Source: Phallus indusiatus | Lineage: Eukaryota > Basidiomycota > Agaricomycetes > Phallales > Phallaceae | Length of the DNA: 64,000 nucleotides | NCBI GenBank assembly: GCA_027605045.1 | Contig: JAQFWX010000088.1 | Span: 62,001-126,000 of the forward strand | Reading direction: 5' to 3' | In this document: one piece after another, positions 33,801 through 44,404 of the stretch | Layout of the letters: each line of letters starts with the position of its first letter | How positions within the stretch are numbered: the stretch's first letter is position 1 | Notes under the pieces: generated by a model | The model's database searches: none | Seen by the model: the letters and a program-made list of their open reading frames with translations, nothing else | What the model was told of the DNA's origin: nothing | Program-made: the position numbers and the translations under genes

Positions 33801-36800
33801 ATTGGTCGCGGTTCTTCGAATAGTCCAGGATCACAGATTTAGCAATTTCCAGCCTGTTTTGGATGTCTACATTGAGAAACATTTTTCGTACAGTGCGGCG
33901 GCGCTCCGTATCCTTCGGTCTCTCGATCGATTGGTGTCTAACCCGTCCAGTCCGGAGAACGCCCAGCCACTGCGGTCCGCATTGAAAGTATGGCACTACA
34001 TCTTCAAGTTCATCGCCCGGTCAAGGGAGTTGCAAAAACTTGAGGACGAACAGAATATGGGACAAGCGTATGCAGAACAAACTGAATCGTCTTTTAGACG
34101 AGAGGTCTCGTCTCATCTCAACTATGTTAACCACATGATGTCCAGCCCTATGCCTTCGTCTATCATCGGCACACAGACCATTGCACTCCAGAACTTTACT
34201 TCTATCCTCCCAGATTTGGCGAATATCTATAATACCGTGGAGCTGGTTACTATCGTCACTGGATTCACAAATTCTGTCCAGGCTGTTAAGGGAAAAATCG
34301 TGATATGGAAGCTTATCATGTATCTCCAGCTCGTTAAAGGCTTTCTCTTCGATATTCCACAATCCCGAACCCTTCTTGTCGAAGCCATTGTGGAGTGGAT
34401 TAAGCCCCACTTTGGTAAATTTGACGACTTTAACGACATCGACGAACTAGATAACAACCGATACAATTCGCGCATTGATTGGCTTCAAAGCATTCGTCTT
34501 TCCGTCACTATCATCTCCATTATGTTAGATAAAATACAGTCAAGCCTAGTTAATCCAACAGTATCATCAGATTCTAAACTATACCGTCAAGAGCAGGAGC
34601 ATGTTGAGTTCTTGCTTCATTTCGTCCCTCGGTGCGTCCACTCGCTTTTGGCGAAAAGTGAACTTGACATTTAAACATTGATTCAGACTCGTTGATTCAT
34701 ATCACGAACTCCAAAGTCCGGCTTCGTGGAAGGCAATGGAGCAAGCGAGATCACCAGTGACTCTCGCAGCAAATGTTCCCATCGCATTCCCGGAATCACA
34801 TCCATTTTCATTGCTATCTACTCTTCCTCCAACAAAAGTCTTGAATCAAGATGTCCAAATCGATCAACCCGTGATATTTAATTGTGCCCTGGCCGAGACG
34901 GCTGTAGTCCTACTTGTCCTCATCTCCTCGGCTCCACGAAATCACCTTATCAACTTCTTAGAATCAAAAATGGATATCGAAGGGAAGGATAAATTTGTTT
35001 ATTTCCTGTCTCAATTCTTCAGAATGGCTATCTCTATCTTATCAAACGAGCCCTGGCCAAAAAATTGGTTGAACGTTGACATTCTAGCGCATAAGGTTCT
35101 TTCAAAAATCATTGATCCCATTGCGTTCTTGTTGATAAGGGATTTTGTACCCGAACAATCGTCTTCTTTCGAATTCAACGCCACACTTTGGCGCGAAGCA
35201 TTTTATACGATCCTGAAACTGCTTTCTTCTGATCAACTGGTCATCGAAGATTTCAGTCCTCAAGTTTGTTCATCTTTCATCTCTGGGTGACATATGGTAG
35301 CTAATTCAAAATAGAAACGTCGTTCTGTATGGCGGTTGTCAGGCGATCTCCGTGGCGAAGGCGCGAGCATTTTGTTACGGCTGTGGGAAGCATTAGGATG
35401 GCCGGAGGCTGTCGCGACGAGCACGGGTGCTCTGTCTCGCTACGGTGTAAGTTCATCATATCGTTCAACTGCTGGCATTTTTTTAATGAATTATATGAAG
35501 GGGTATCAATTCTCGATGAATTCATTAGTCGGCCACGTCGTCAACCTATGTTTGAGTAAACATGACATCCTGCGTGCTCATTCTACTCAGATTCTTTACG
35601 CAATGATTGCGTCAGAATACCATCTATCGGGGCATTTTGATGACATTGAAAATGAAGTGGTTACAAAGTTGGATTCTCTTTTCATGTCGGAGAGCAAGCG
35701 AGACGATATTTCAAGAGCATTCTTCATTGGACAACTTCGACATTTGTTCGATAACTCAAGCGTCGATGAAGCACTGAAGCAACGAGTTGTCGCATTCTTG
35801 GAGTCTGTAGATCTTTTCTTGAATCTGTTGCTGGAGGTTCGAGCACTTCCGGATGGAGACGAGTATCAAGATGATAGGGTAATCGCTACACTCCGACTCA
35901 TGAACTTCATAAGACGAATCGGCCGCGACGAAATTTACATCAAATATGTGCATCAGCTAGTCAATGTAAGTGCGATCATAAAAGTTGGTGTTTCTTCCTT
36001 GACCTTCCTTCTAGATGCACTTACAAAGCCAAAATTACACCGAAGCCGCATTTACTCTCAAGTTGCATGCAGACTTACACGATTGGGATCTCCAAACGTA
36101 CGTTGAACCTCTGGATGAGTTGGGGCTTCCGCGTCAGACTGCTTTTGCCCGGAAGGAGACACTATCGCTTCTGATTCTTGATTACCTGGGTAAGTCCTTA
36201 GTCATGTCTCGTCGCCGAAGCAATTTTGAAGCCGTGCAGGCAAGGGAAAGGCTTGGGAAACGGCCATCGACATTTGTAAAGAGCTCGCTTATCAACATTC
36301 TGAAGTGACTTTTAATTAGTAAGGACGATCATATATGGATGGTTTCATGATTCTAAATATCACGCCAGTGCTCGGTTGTCCGAGGTTTTAGTTCATCAGG
36401 CCACTTTATTAGAACACATAGTTACCGACCAACGACAATACCCCGATTATTTTATGGTTGCATTCTGTGGAAACTTCCCCGATGCGTTGCGGAACAAACA
36501 ATACATTGTAATTACCTTTACGTTTGGCATACTTCGTGTTGTCTCATCGGCATTTTTTAGTACCGCGGTTACGAGTGGGAGAAATATCCGGCATTTTGTG
36601 AAAGAATGCTGAATAAACATTCTGGGGCACGTCTTCTCCAAAACCTCTCGGATCCCATGGATGACCTTCAATTGCAATATATTCTCGTTATGCCCGTTGA
36701 ACCCGAACCCGACCGCGAATCGCCGATATTCACAAACCCAGATGTTCCTACGCCTGTTCGAAAATATTACGAGAACTGGTCAGTGACGTCGTGTATGTTA

Positions 36801-37930
36801 TGACGAAGTTTAATTATTGACTGAAATTGGTTAGCGCGATTAACGTCTTTAGTACATCGACCCCTGTCGCCCGACAGATTGTTAACGAGGAAGAGATCTG
36901 GATCGAGAAGACGTACTATACGACTGAAGAGACATTCCCCACGGTGTTGCGCAGGTCAGAAGTGACGGATACGGCAATCATCGATATTTCACCTTTGGAG
37001 CATGCTTTAACCGAAGTTGAACAACAAACTAGGAAGATATCGATCTTAGAGCGTAAATACAGTGCTATGGCTAAGGCCGGTCAATCAATGTCTACAAACG
37101 CATTATCTAGCACGCTGAACTCGGTTGTCGATGCTGACAAAGGAGTGCCATATTATCGATCCACATTCCTAAGATTGGATTATCTGGATTTACATCCGGA
37201 CCGCGTGGAGCTTGTGCAAAAACTAAAAGAGGCCATAGACGAACAGGTACATGCTTGAAAACACTCATCAGTATGGCTTGACTTGACTACTGACCAACCG
37301 ATTCAGGCACGGGTGCTAGATGCGTGTCTGAAGCTTCACGGCCAGATATGTCCCCAAGAAATGTTGCCTTTCCACGAGACCTTAGAGCATTTGTTCCAAA
37401 AGAACTTCTCGGAAGAGATTCTTCGCCTACCTTTAGAGTCGGCGGTTGACGTTAGAGAGTATCCTGAACCAATTTCTCCTTTTGCGTACACACCTAGCTC
37501 TTTGGGAAATAACCTGCAACACAAGCCCTCCGAATCGTCATTCCGGGAGCAGTCTGTCATTTCATCGCCAACTCGAGCCGTTCCTGTTAAATCTGTAACA
37601 ACACCATTATCTCCATCCGCCTCTTATAATCCTTTAAATGGAACTGATTCCTCCGGAAGGCGTCAACCAACACCCCTGCAAAGGCATCTACAACACCTGG
37701 CTCGTTACGGCATGACAGGGGTTTCTTCGGGTCCAGGTGATAGACAGCCGGTAAGTGGCAGCGATGGGCATTCTGTGAGCTCGAACAGAGAGTCCAGCGT
37801 AAATCTCATGAATGGTGGTGGACCGGCGCATTCCGGAGTATCGTTATCCCATTCTGCCAGTGGGAGTCTTCGCACTGCCCTACGGAAGTTTGGGAGCCTC
37901 AACCTGGGACGGACGTTCAGAGAACCCTGA
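30858..37930 (+). CDS. DOCK-family Rho guanine-nucleotide exchange factor (SH3, DHR-1, DHR-2)
   Basis: Twelve exons: 30858-31126, 31196-32788, 32844-34631, 34687-35263, 35315-35446, 35501-35965, 36015-36189, 36240-36318, 36369-36507, 36561-36778, 36835-37246 and 37307-37930; 2,156 residues. An N-terminal SH3 is visible (LDVGDDVYAFERY, IWYRG|YVVC across intron 1, QAVFIGIFPASHIHV). The DHR-1 C2-like domain follows (LGFPDVVFPGDFRNEVYIKLWSGEF). The C-terminal DHR-2 catalytic region has AFARKETLSLLILDYLGKG, EHIVTDQRQYPDYFMVAF, YRGYEWEK and RKYYENCAINVFS. DOCK proteins with ELMO partners activate Rac/Cdc42-type GTPases at membranes to drive actin polarity. The SH3 suggests the DOCK-A/B (Dck1) class. 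The C-terminus is a Ser/Pro-rich tail. The start is the first ATG giving the conserved N-terminal motif EPLPAVLYGHAIHPL. Confidence 0.9.
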
Positions 37931-38278
37931 CCATCTTACGCTATTGCTTCCATATGATCCTTTCTTTCTTCTTTTTGAAAATATCTCCTAATTGCTTTGA
38001 TTTGTATACCTTAAATTTCGCCTGTACCTCAATTGACATGTTACTCTCTATTATATTCGCTACAACATCTTACTGTACGCTTAAAATTAAATACATATAC
38101 TACAGCTTGAAATGGCTTTTATTGGTTTTTGTTTTTGTGTGTTCGTCATTATCTTGGATGAATTTCCCTCAAAGCCTCCACGCCATTTCGCCACTCGGTC
38201 ATGTTCATGTCATTAATGCTCTTACACAAAATTGCGCGGATGACTAAATTGTCATCCAATGACGGTGCGTCTGCAAAT
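37931..38278. other. Spacer between convergent DOCK and Ten1-like genes
   Basis: 348 bp, AT-rich, with poly-T runs. No gene is seen. Confidence 0.5.
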
Positions 38279-38666
38279 TTAGAAATCATAGGAATGTCCA
38301 AGGGTGTCTAATAAAATCTATCTCGTCGAATGAAGCGTGATCTGAGAAGCTAGACGCACTTCAGAATAGTCCAATGTTCCCATCACCATCAAGTTTCCCC
38401 TTAGCTCTCTCAAGAATGGCAGCGGCTGAGAAGGATCCAAACATAATGACATGTCCACAAGTACAGCGTGTGGAGGATCAACTAGAATGAGGACATACGT
38501 CGATGGATCATATCCAAGTATTCTAATTCATTTGTTCAAACAAGTTAGCGGCCTTCTGTAGTCTAACTCACTTTCCCGCAACCCGGATCTTTTGATTCAC
38601 AAAACTTGAATCTACATCTCGCAGCGAACAGACAAATGCAAAATCGCCACTATGAGACTGTGCCAT
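38279..38666 (-). CDS. Probable Ten1-like OB-fold protein (CST telomere complex)
   Basis: Exons 38666-38572, 38522-38360 and 38317-38279; 98 residues. After the start comes KIRVAGKILGYDPSTYVLILVD, then AVLVDMSLCLDP, then LRGNLMVMGTLDY. The alternation of short beta strands with a G-K/R-V/I-L-x-Y-D entry and a VDMSLCL strand fits the small OB-fold of Ten1, which with Stn1 protects telomeric single-stranded DNA. Length agrees with Ten1 (about 100-125). Identification is by pattern only and other OB-fold proteins remain possible. The last intron would be 42 nt, at the short end for this locus, so the 13-codon terminal exon is uncertain. The gene is head to head with ARPC4 across 96 bp. Confidence 0.5.
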
Positions 38667-38762
38667 TCAACGGAGACCTGGCAGGTCGCAACCTCGCAAC
38701 CGACCGGCAGCTCGGCTTGGTGTTAGACGCCCAAGCAACTATCGATTGTGCTAGCTTGTACA
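38667..38762. promoter_or_regulatory. Very short bidirectional promoter, Ten1-like / ARPC4
   Basis: 96 bp between divergent start codons, with no TATA box visible. Transcription start sites must lie inside this stretch. Confidence 0.45.
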
Positions 38763-39612
38763 ATGGTGAGTGCGACTTCAGTTGCTCGTATTTGTAATTT
38801 AACCGTCACTTCATTATGAAAGTCTAATGTTCTACGGCCATATCTTGCGGCTGTTCGAGCAACCCTAACCGCCGCTCTTACTTTAGAGAACTTCTCCTCG
38901 CAGGTATCGATTCTTCGTAGCTCCATTCAGCTAGGACGACTCGTCTCATGTCGTTTTGTTTAGGTCATTGAGCGTCATAATCAGCCCGAGATTGAAGTTG
39001 GGTGAGATCAATCTCTCTATCGCAAGCCCTCGAATAGCTAGTTAACTCCTACCTCCAGAGGTTCCAAAGAAGTCCTTCTCAATCCTTTAACGATATCCCG
39101 GAATGAAAACGAACGCGTTTTAATCGAGCCTTCAGTGAATTCTATTCGTCTCAGCATCAAGATTAAACAGGCAGATGAGATCGAAAGGATCTTGTGTCAT
39201 CAGTTTACTCGATTCATGATGCAAAGAGCAGAAAGCTTCATCGTATTGCGGCGAAAACCTATACCGGTAAGTCGCACCGTTTTCTCCGACCATGTTATTG
39301 TTTTTTGAGCTTTATTCAGGGATATGATATATCATTTTTGATCACAAACTTTCACACGGAAACTATGTTAAAACACAAGATTGTTGATTTCATTATCCAG
39401 TAACTTTCTTTCTTTGGTTCGTATGTGATTTTCTCATAGTGGTTTGTAGATTCATGGAAGACGTGGATAAAGAGATTAGTGAGATGAAGCTCAGTCTCAA
39501 TGCTCGAGCTCGTATCGTAGCCGAATCATATCTATCTACAGTACGTTCCCACTATCTTTCGGTCAATTTATCCGATCCTAATATATCTATCATATTGTGG
39601 CAGTTCGGATGA
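38763..39612 (+). CDS. Arp2/3 complex subunit 4 (ARPC4, p20)
   Basis: Seven coding exons: 38763-38765, 38823-38903, 38964-39001, 39059-39266, 39320-39399, 39450-39540 and 39604-39612; 169 residues versus 168 in human. The sequence follows the family almost throughout: [101 protein letters not shown]4 with ARPC2 forms the structural core of Arp2/3, the actin-branching nucleator. The first coding exon is just the ATG, which touches its GTGAGT donor, and the last is three codons. That start is supported because MSNVLRPYL then aligns with known N-termini. Its neighbour upstream is a DOCK GEF, which acts in the same process. Confidence 0.93.
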
Positions 39613-39749
39613 TAGATGTATATTGTATTTTTAAAAAGTTGTATGAGCATTCTGTGCAATGTGATGTCCTAATTATCCTAATTATTAAAATCATTTTTTC
39701 TCCACAATGGCAAACGATGTGCTTAGTAAGCTGCCAGCTTCCTCTCACT

Positions 39750-40552
39750 ATGTCCTTGGATTCGTTTGTCGTCAGGACAAAACCAACCATTAAGCCGATT
39801 TGTACTTCGCGGTCCATCCAAGATCGCGATTCTACCTTTATTGCACACATATTCAAAGCTTCGACGCTCGAACAAGCTTATGAAGCACAAAAGCATGTCA
39901 AATTCGTGCTAAACGCTAATAATCCTGCCTCCCACAACATGATGGCATGCCGATTCATGGCACTAAAGAAAGGGCGGACCGGCGTCCAAGGCCCCGATGA
40001 TTTTGAGATGCAAAGTAATCCATGTATCTCAGTGATGATACGCGATAGCAATCTAATCTCCATATGTATTAAGGTCATTTTGATGATGACGGTGAAAGTT
40101 ATGGTGGTGCCCGGATACTCAAAATAATGCAAAGAGAAAGCATAATTGATGCTGCGGTTGTTGTCAGTCGGTGGTAAAGTTTACAATCCACTGGATCTCA
40201 GCTCATTTCATCAGACAGATTTTTTAGGTTTGGCGGAACAATGTTAGGTGCTGCAAGGTTTGCCCACATCGAACATTGCACTCACGATGCATGCGTCAAT
40301 TTCAAGCTTATTGAAGACATTGAGAGTCATATTCAAATACTCTATCGACTTGACGAAACTCTAGCAGATCTCCGACATCGTTACAAGGTTCTACAGGAGC
40401 CAGATGCCGAAAAAGTACCATATGTACGCGGGGACTATTCATCCCTACTTGAAACGGTCGATCTTCCGAGAGCTCGCCGTCTAGTTAACGCTCGACAAGG
40501 GGCGATACGCAGTGTGCAATCCTTAATTAAAGACTATACCCAAAGTAAATAA
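39750..40552 (+). CDS. IMPACT/YIH1-family (UPF0029) protein
   Basis: Exons 39750-40014, 40074-40173 and 40228-40552; 229 residues. The UPF0029 core is clear: QDRDSTFIAHIFKAS, HNMMACRFMALK, then FDDDGESYGGARILKIM, VVVSRW|FGGTMLGAARFAHIEHC. IMPACT/Yih1 binds Gcn1 and restrains Gcn2, linking amino-acid status and actin to translation; this version lacks an obvious N-terminal RWD domain, so it may be a different UPF0029 branch and the Gcn link is only inferred. A C-terminal helical extension (ESHIQILYRLDETLADLRH) follows. The start was chosen as the ATG in frame with DSFVVRTKP; an upstream ATG at 39707 runs into a stop. Confidence 0.82.
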
Positions 40553-42299
40553 TTGATAGAAGGAGATGCATCTACGACGCGGTCGACAGGATGAATACCC
40601 CGATTCATCAGCATGGTACTGAACACCATCCCTGCGTAATTGACAAAGACGTCGTTGATGAGCGACCAGTTTCCGGACTACATAAAGTGCCGGAGTATTT
40701 CTTATATTTAGATATTCTCAGAGTCAACAACCGTATCATACTAAGACCTTGTTTCCTCGGTTTTACGACGGCGCCTTCAGGTACATTATGAATCCTAAAG
40801 CCAGAGTAGTAAATTAATGAATCCGAATACGAGGAAAAAAGTGCCAGTTCTAACTTCTTGACGACAAAAATAACTGCGCAGGGCTCCAATTACAGGACCT
40901 TGTGAATTTCAATTTGGTCAAATTCTTGGTTCAGTGGCAAATGGGTGTGGCCTTGAATCAGCTATTGATCTGAAACCTGGAGCATACTTCGCGCCTTCAT
41001 TCAATTGCTGCCACGCTCGAAGCTGGAGAAGCTTCCTAGTATTTATATTGGGCGTAAGGACTAGGAGCAAAACCTAAATAAGCCACTTGACCTAGTTCCA
41101 TTGAGGTTGAAATGACCTAGGATGGCAACAATGGTGCCTTTTCCTAGTGTTGTACGTGAGCAATGTAAGGGGGGAACAGTGCACACACGTGGTCATCGAT
41201 ACCCAGGTAATAATGTGTAGTATTGCGCTGGATGAGGAAGGCTAATCACGTTAATTAGAAGAATCATGTTCTGGATGGAATATGTGATGTGAACTGATGT
41301 TCGATGCCACACCTTCATTAAGGCAGGGATTCAGTTGAGGGGAGAAAGTGCCGGAAATGGCACCCACTAAAGCCACACACAATACTGCGTCCACGTATTT
41401 CCGGAAATCATTCCGGTAATCCACAGAAGGGGTCTGTCCCAGCACATTTTTAGTTTAGTACGCCGGATAAAGGACAAAGGATTGGCAATGAGGCGTAATG
41501 AGACAGAACATAGCTTAAGCAGCAAGAACAAGGAATCCCCTTGGCTCTGAACGTTATCAAGGAATCATGAAGCCACGAATTACATTTTTCATCAAGACAA
41601 ATAAGCTCACCGGAAAAATAATCTTGATTTTCCTATACTGGGATGCCTCAGTAAATATATATTAAAGCGTGGAGGCAACTAGTAGGAGACTTTTGCTAAA
41701 AAAAGGTTGGTGATGGAGCGGGGAGTGTGAAAGGCCTTCCTAAAAGGCTTTCCTAATTACATTGGTCTCCCTTTGGTTCCCCTTTCCAAGAATGGAGATC
41801 CTTGACCTGAATGAGATAAGTCCCGACATGGAGTGATAGTAGAGTCAGGAATTAAATGCTAAGCTCTATAGGGCAGAAAACAACCCAGCGATTTGACACT
41901 GGATATTACAACATCTGCGGATGTGTTGATTAACAATCTTGCAAGACAAATGATATATCAATGTGGCGTTCAACGCACCAACGCTACTATGAGACCATCC
42001 TATATCAAGGAATTAAGAAGCCATACACTTCAGATACAACATTTCAAGTACATCAAGCGGAAAATCTAGGAAGTAATTGTCTTTTATTATTCCAGAACGG
42101 TACTTAGCTCATTTGAGACCTCAAAGATAATGACATTGTAAGTAGGTATCCTGAGCGGACGACTTGGCTGAACGATTAGTAAGAAGCAAAATAGGACGCC
42201 CAGGATCGGAGCTGCTGAATAAGCCGTAACTCTTCTGACTTTAGTCAAAACCACGACATACCACCCTTCAAAAATACTCGATATACCTCTATTTACCTT
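40553..42299. other. 1.7-kb gene-free spacer, possibly mobile-element remnant
   Basis: No open frame here has family motifs. The sequence is compositionally even, and stop codons break all frames. A TATA-like run (TATATATTAAAG, 41656-41667) is present. Two imperfect 22-24 bp direct repeats sharing ATCAAGGAAT and GAAGCCA lie at 41554-41576 and 42002-42025. This would fit a decayed or solo LTR, but target duplications were not recognised, so I leave it unassigned. Confidence 0.4.
41554..42025. repeat. Imperfect direct repeat pair about 450 bp apart
   Basis: Copies at 41554-41576 and 42002-42025 share ATCAAGGAAT, then a 3-4 nt difference, then GAAGCCA. Both lie in the gene-free spacer. Origin unknown. 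Confidence 0.35.
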
Positions 42300-43398
42300 A
42301 TGACAGACACGGCACGGGTCTCTTTCTTCAAGAAGGGTAAAGCGAGACCTTCGACGACCCGTCAAAGGTCGCCAGGACCGTCGTCAGAATCATCAAATGC
42401 CGCGACGCTCAGGGCACCGGATGCCACAAGCTCGAGTGAGGCGGTAATTCCTATTCGAAAGGCACCCTCGCGGTTGTTGAGCCAAGGGACAAAACGGGCA
42501 CGTATTCATGAAGACGGGGAAGCCGACTCTGGAGTGGATGTCAATTGGGCTGCTGGCTCATCATCTAATATGAACGCGGCATTGGGTATTTTAGAAGGTG
42601 ATGAGGCGGAGGCTCTTTTGGAAAGAAAACGACAAAAAGTCGACGATGATATCACGACCGGCGATTCAGCTCTTGACGATGGGTTATATCGAGGACAATC
42701 CGCGTACAAAAGCCATATCACAAAAAGCAAAGAAATACCAAAAGCGATGCGCGTCGGACCACAAAAGTCTGCAAGTACGATACGCACGGTAACAATCGTA
42801 GATTATCAACCTGATGTGTGTAAGGACTATAAAGGTATATGAGATTGATTTTAAGTTTTTTATTTCTGGATATCAATCATTGACTTGGCTTGCAGAAACT
42901 GGATTTTGTGGCTTCGGTGATACGTGTAAATTCCTTCATGACCGCGGAACATGTAAGAGAACCAAACCCCCAGAATATTGTTACCATTTTTATTGACATG
43001 TGTACTTTGTAACAGATTTGGCAGGTTGGCAATTAGATAAATTGGCTGCTGAGCCCCAAAAAAATGCGGACGAAGCCGAATCAGATTCGGATTCAGATGA
43101 AGACATTCCATTCGCCTGTTTAATTTGCCGCAAGCCTTATACGGATCCAGTAGTCACCAGATGTGGCCACTATTTTTGTAGCAGCTGCGCTATCAAACGG
43201 TTTGCTAAGACACCGAAATGTTTGGCTTGCAATGCGCCTACTGGTGGTATTTTCAATCGCGCTGATAAAGTGATTGCGAAGAGAAATGCGAGGGAGCGAA
43301 AGTCGAAAGAGGAGGACGAACCTTCAGAATCAGCATTAGCAGGCATTGAAGTAGAAGGGCTCGCTGAGAACTCGGATTCGGATGAAAGTGATGAATAA
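42300..43398 (+). CDS. CWC24: Pre-mRNA-splicing factor CWC24 (RNF113 family; CCCH and RING)
   Basis: Exons 42300-42834, 42896-42952 and 43016-43398; 324 residues. A disordered N-terminus (SFFKKGKARPST) precedes VTIVDYQPDVCKDYK, joined to [20 protein letters not shown]: a CX8CX5CX3H finger that crosses intron 1. A C3HC4 RING follows (CLICRKPYTDP, CGHYFCSSCA, KTPKCLACNAPTGG). This order and the spacer are those of Cwc24/RNF113A, which binds the activated spliceosome near the 5' splice site before the first catalytic step. The tail is acidic (NSDSDESDE). All zinc ligands are present. Confidence 0.93.
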
Positions 43399-43556
43399 TT
43401 ATAGTAAATACTAATAACGAACATTAATTGTACTTTAGGTGCTATACTATGCTAGATTATAAATGTACAACGAACTACAAATTAAGTTAGAGATTATGGA
43501 TATTATATATATGTGCCAATGATACACTAGATAGGTAATTTGAATAAAAATATAAC

Positions 43557-44322
43557 TTAGCGACGAGTACTTGAATAATATTTTGATGCATCAATGGCGC
43601 TGCTTCTTCGTTCCTTCTTGATATCTTTCCGTTCTCGTTCCCTTTCCAAGTCTTCCATGTCCTCATCTTCCATTCCTGAGCAGCCGCGCTCGATATGTCT
43701 TTTCAGCGCATCGGCCCTGCTTAGATTCTTGTGGCAGTAGGGACATTCGTGTTTGCCTTGACGTGTATGGATGTCGCGATGTCTCTTGCAATCATAAGCG
43801 CGACTAAACGAAGAGCCGCATATATCACAAGCGAATGTTTTAAAGTTCGTTACTGGATGTGGCGGCTCAGGTGCATATCCGGAGGTCTGCGGAGAGATGG
43901 ATGGATAGGGGTAATAGGTTGGTGACGAGCCCGAGTCTCCAGATCCTGATCTTCCGTGAGACCGAAAAGAAGACGATGCATCCGAATAAACGTTTGAATG
44001 AGCTCTAGTAGGTAGCGAACCCGAAGAGATGGAATGGTAACCCATTGAAGACCTTGGCCGGGACTCAAGTTCCATGAGGGGAGGGAGAGAAATATTACTG
44101 GATCGTGAATAACTCGAGGAATAGTTTGCAGGAGGTTCCATAGTCGTCACATCTGGATAATGTATATATATCAGAATTGAGAAAAATGTTGAGCAAAAGA
44201 TCGGGCGACTTACATCTCCCCATTGAACGGGGAGTGGAACTGTGTGCAGGGTCTCGAATGGGTGGAAGTTTAAGGTCATCTAAATTGTTCGAACGAAAGA
44301 GAGCAGAAGATGAAGACTGCAT
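43557..44322 (-). CDS. C2H2 zinc-finger transcription factor
   Basis: Exons 44322-44214 and 44152-43557; 234 residues. The N-terminal two thirds is Ser/Pro/Tyr-rich and disordered. Residues about 155-200 hold a finger with C-x2-C-x12-H-x3-H spacing (ACDICGSSFSRAYDCKRHRDIH minus its ends) and a second finger starting ECPYCHKNLSRADALKRH whose last ligand is Cys (IERGC), giving C2HC. A charged C-terminal helix follows (EDLERERERKDIKKERR). This layout is common among basidiomycete regulators of development and stress, but targets cannot be inferred. The reading frame stays open 5' of the chosen ATG, but a TATA box 75 bp upstream supports this start. Confidence 0.8.
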
Positions 44323-44396
44323 TCGTGGGTAGGTGGGCGGAGATATGGGAACGGTGAACTCTGGTATGAGTGCCAAGAGAGGTTTATGAGGGCGGC

Positions 44397-44404
44397 CTTT
44401 ATAG
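44397..44404 (-). promoter_or_regulatory. TATA box of the C2H2 factor gene
   Basis: The minus strand reads CTATAAAG here, 75 bp before the proposed start codon at 44322. That spacing suits a short 5' leader. Confidence 0.5.

Noticed and set aside
37954..38247. 97-codon hydrophobic plus frame after the DOCK stop
   Set aside because: It arises from T-rich 3' untranslated sequence. The hydrophobicity is a composition effect.
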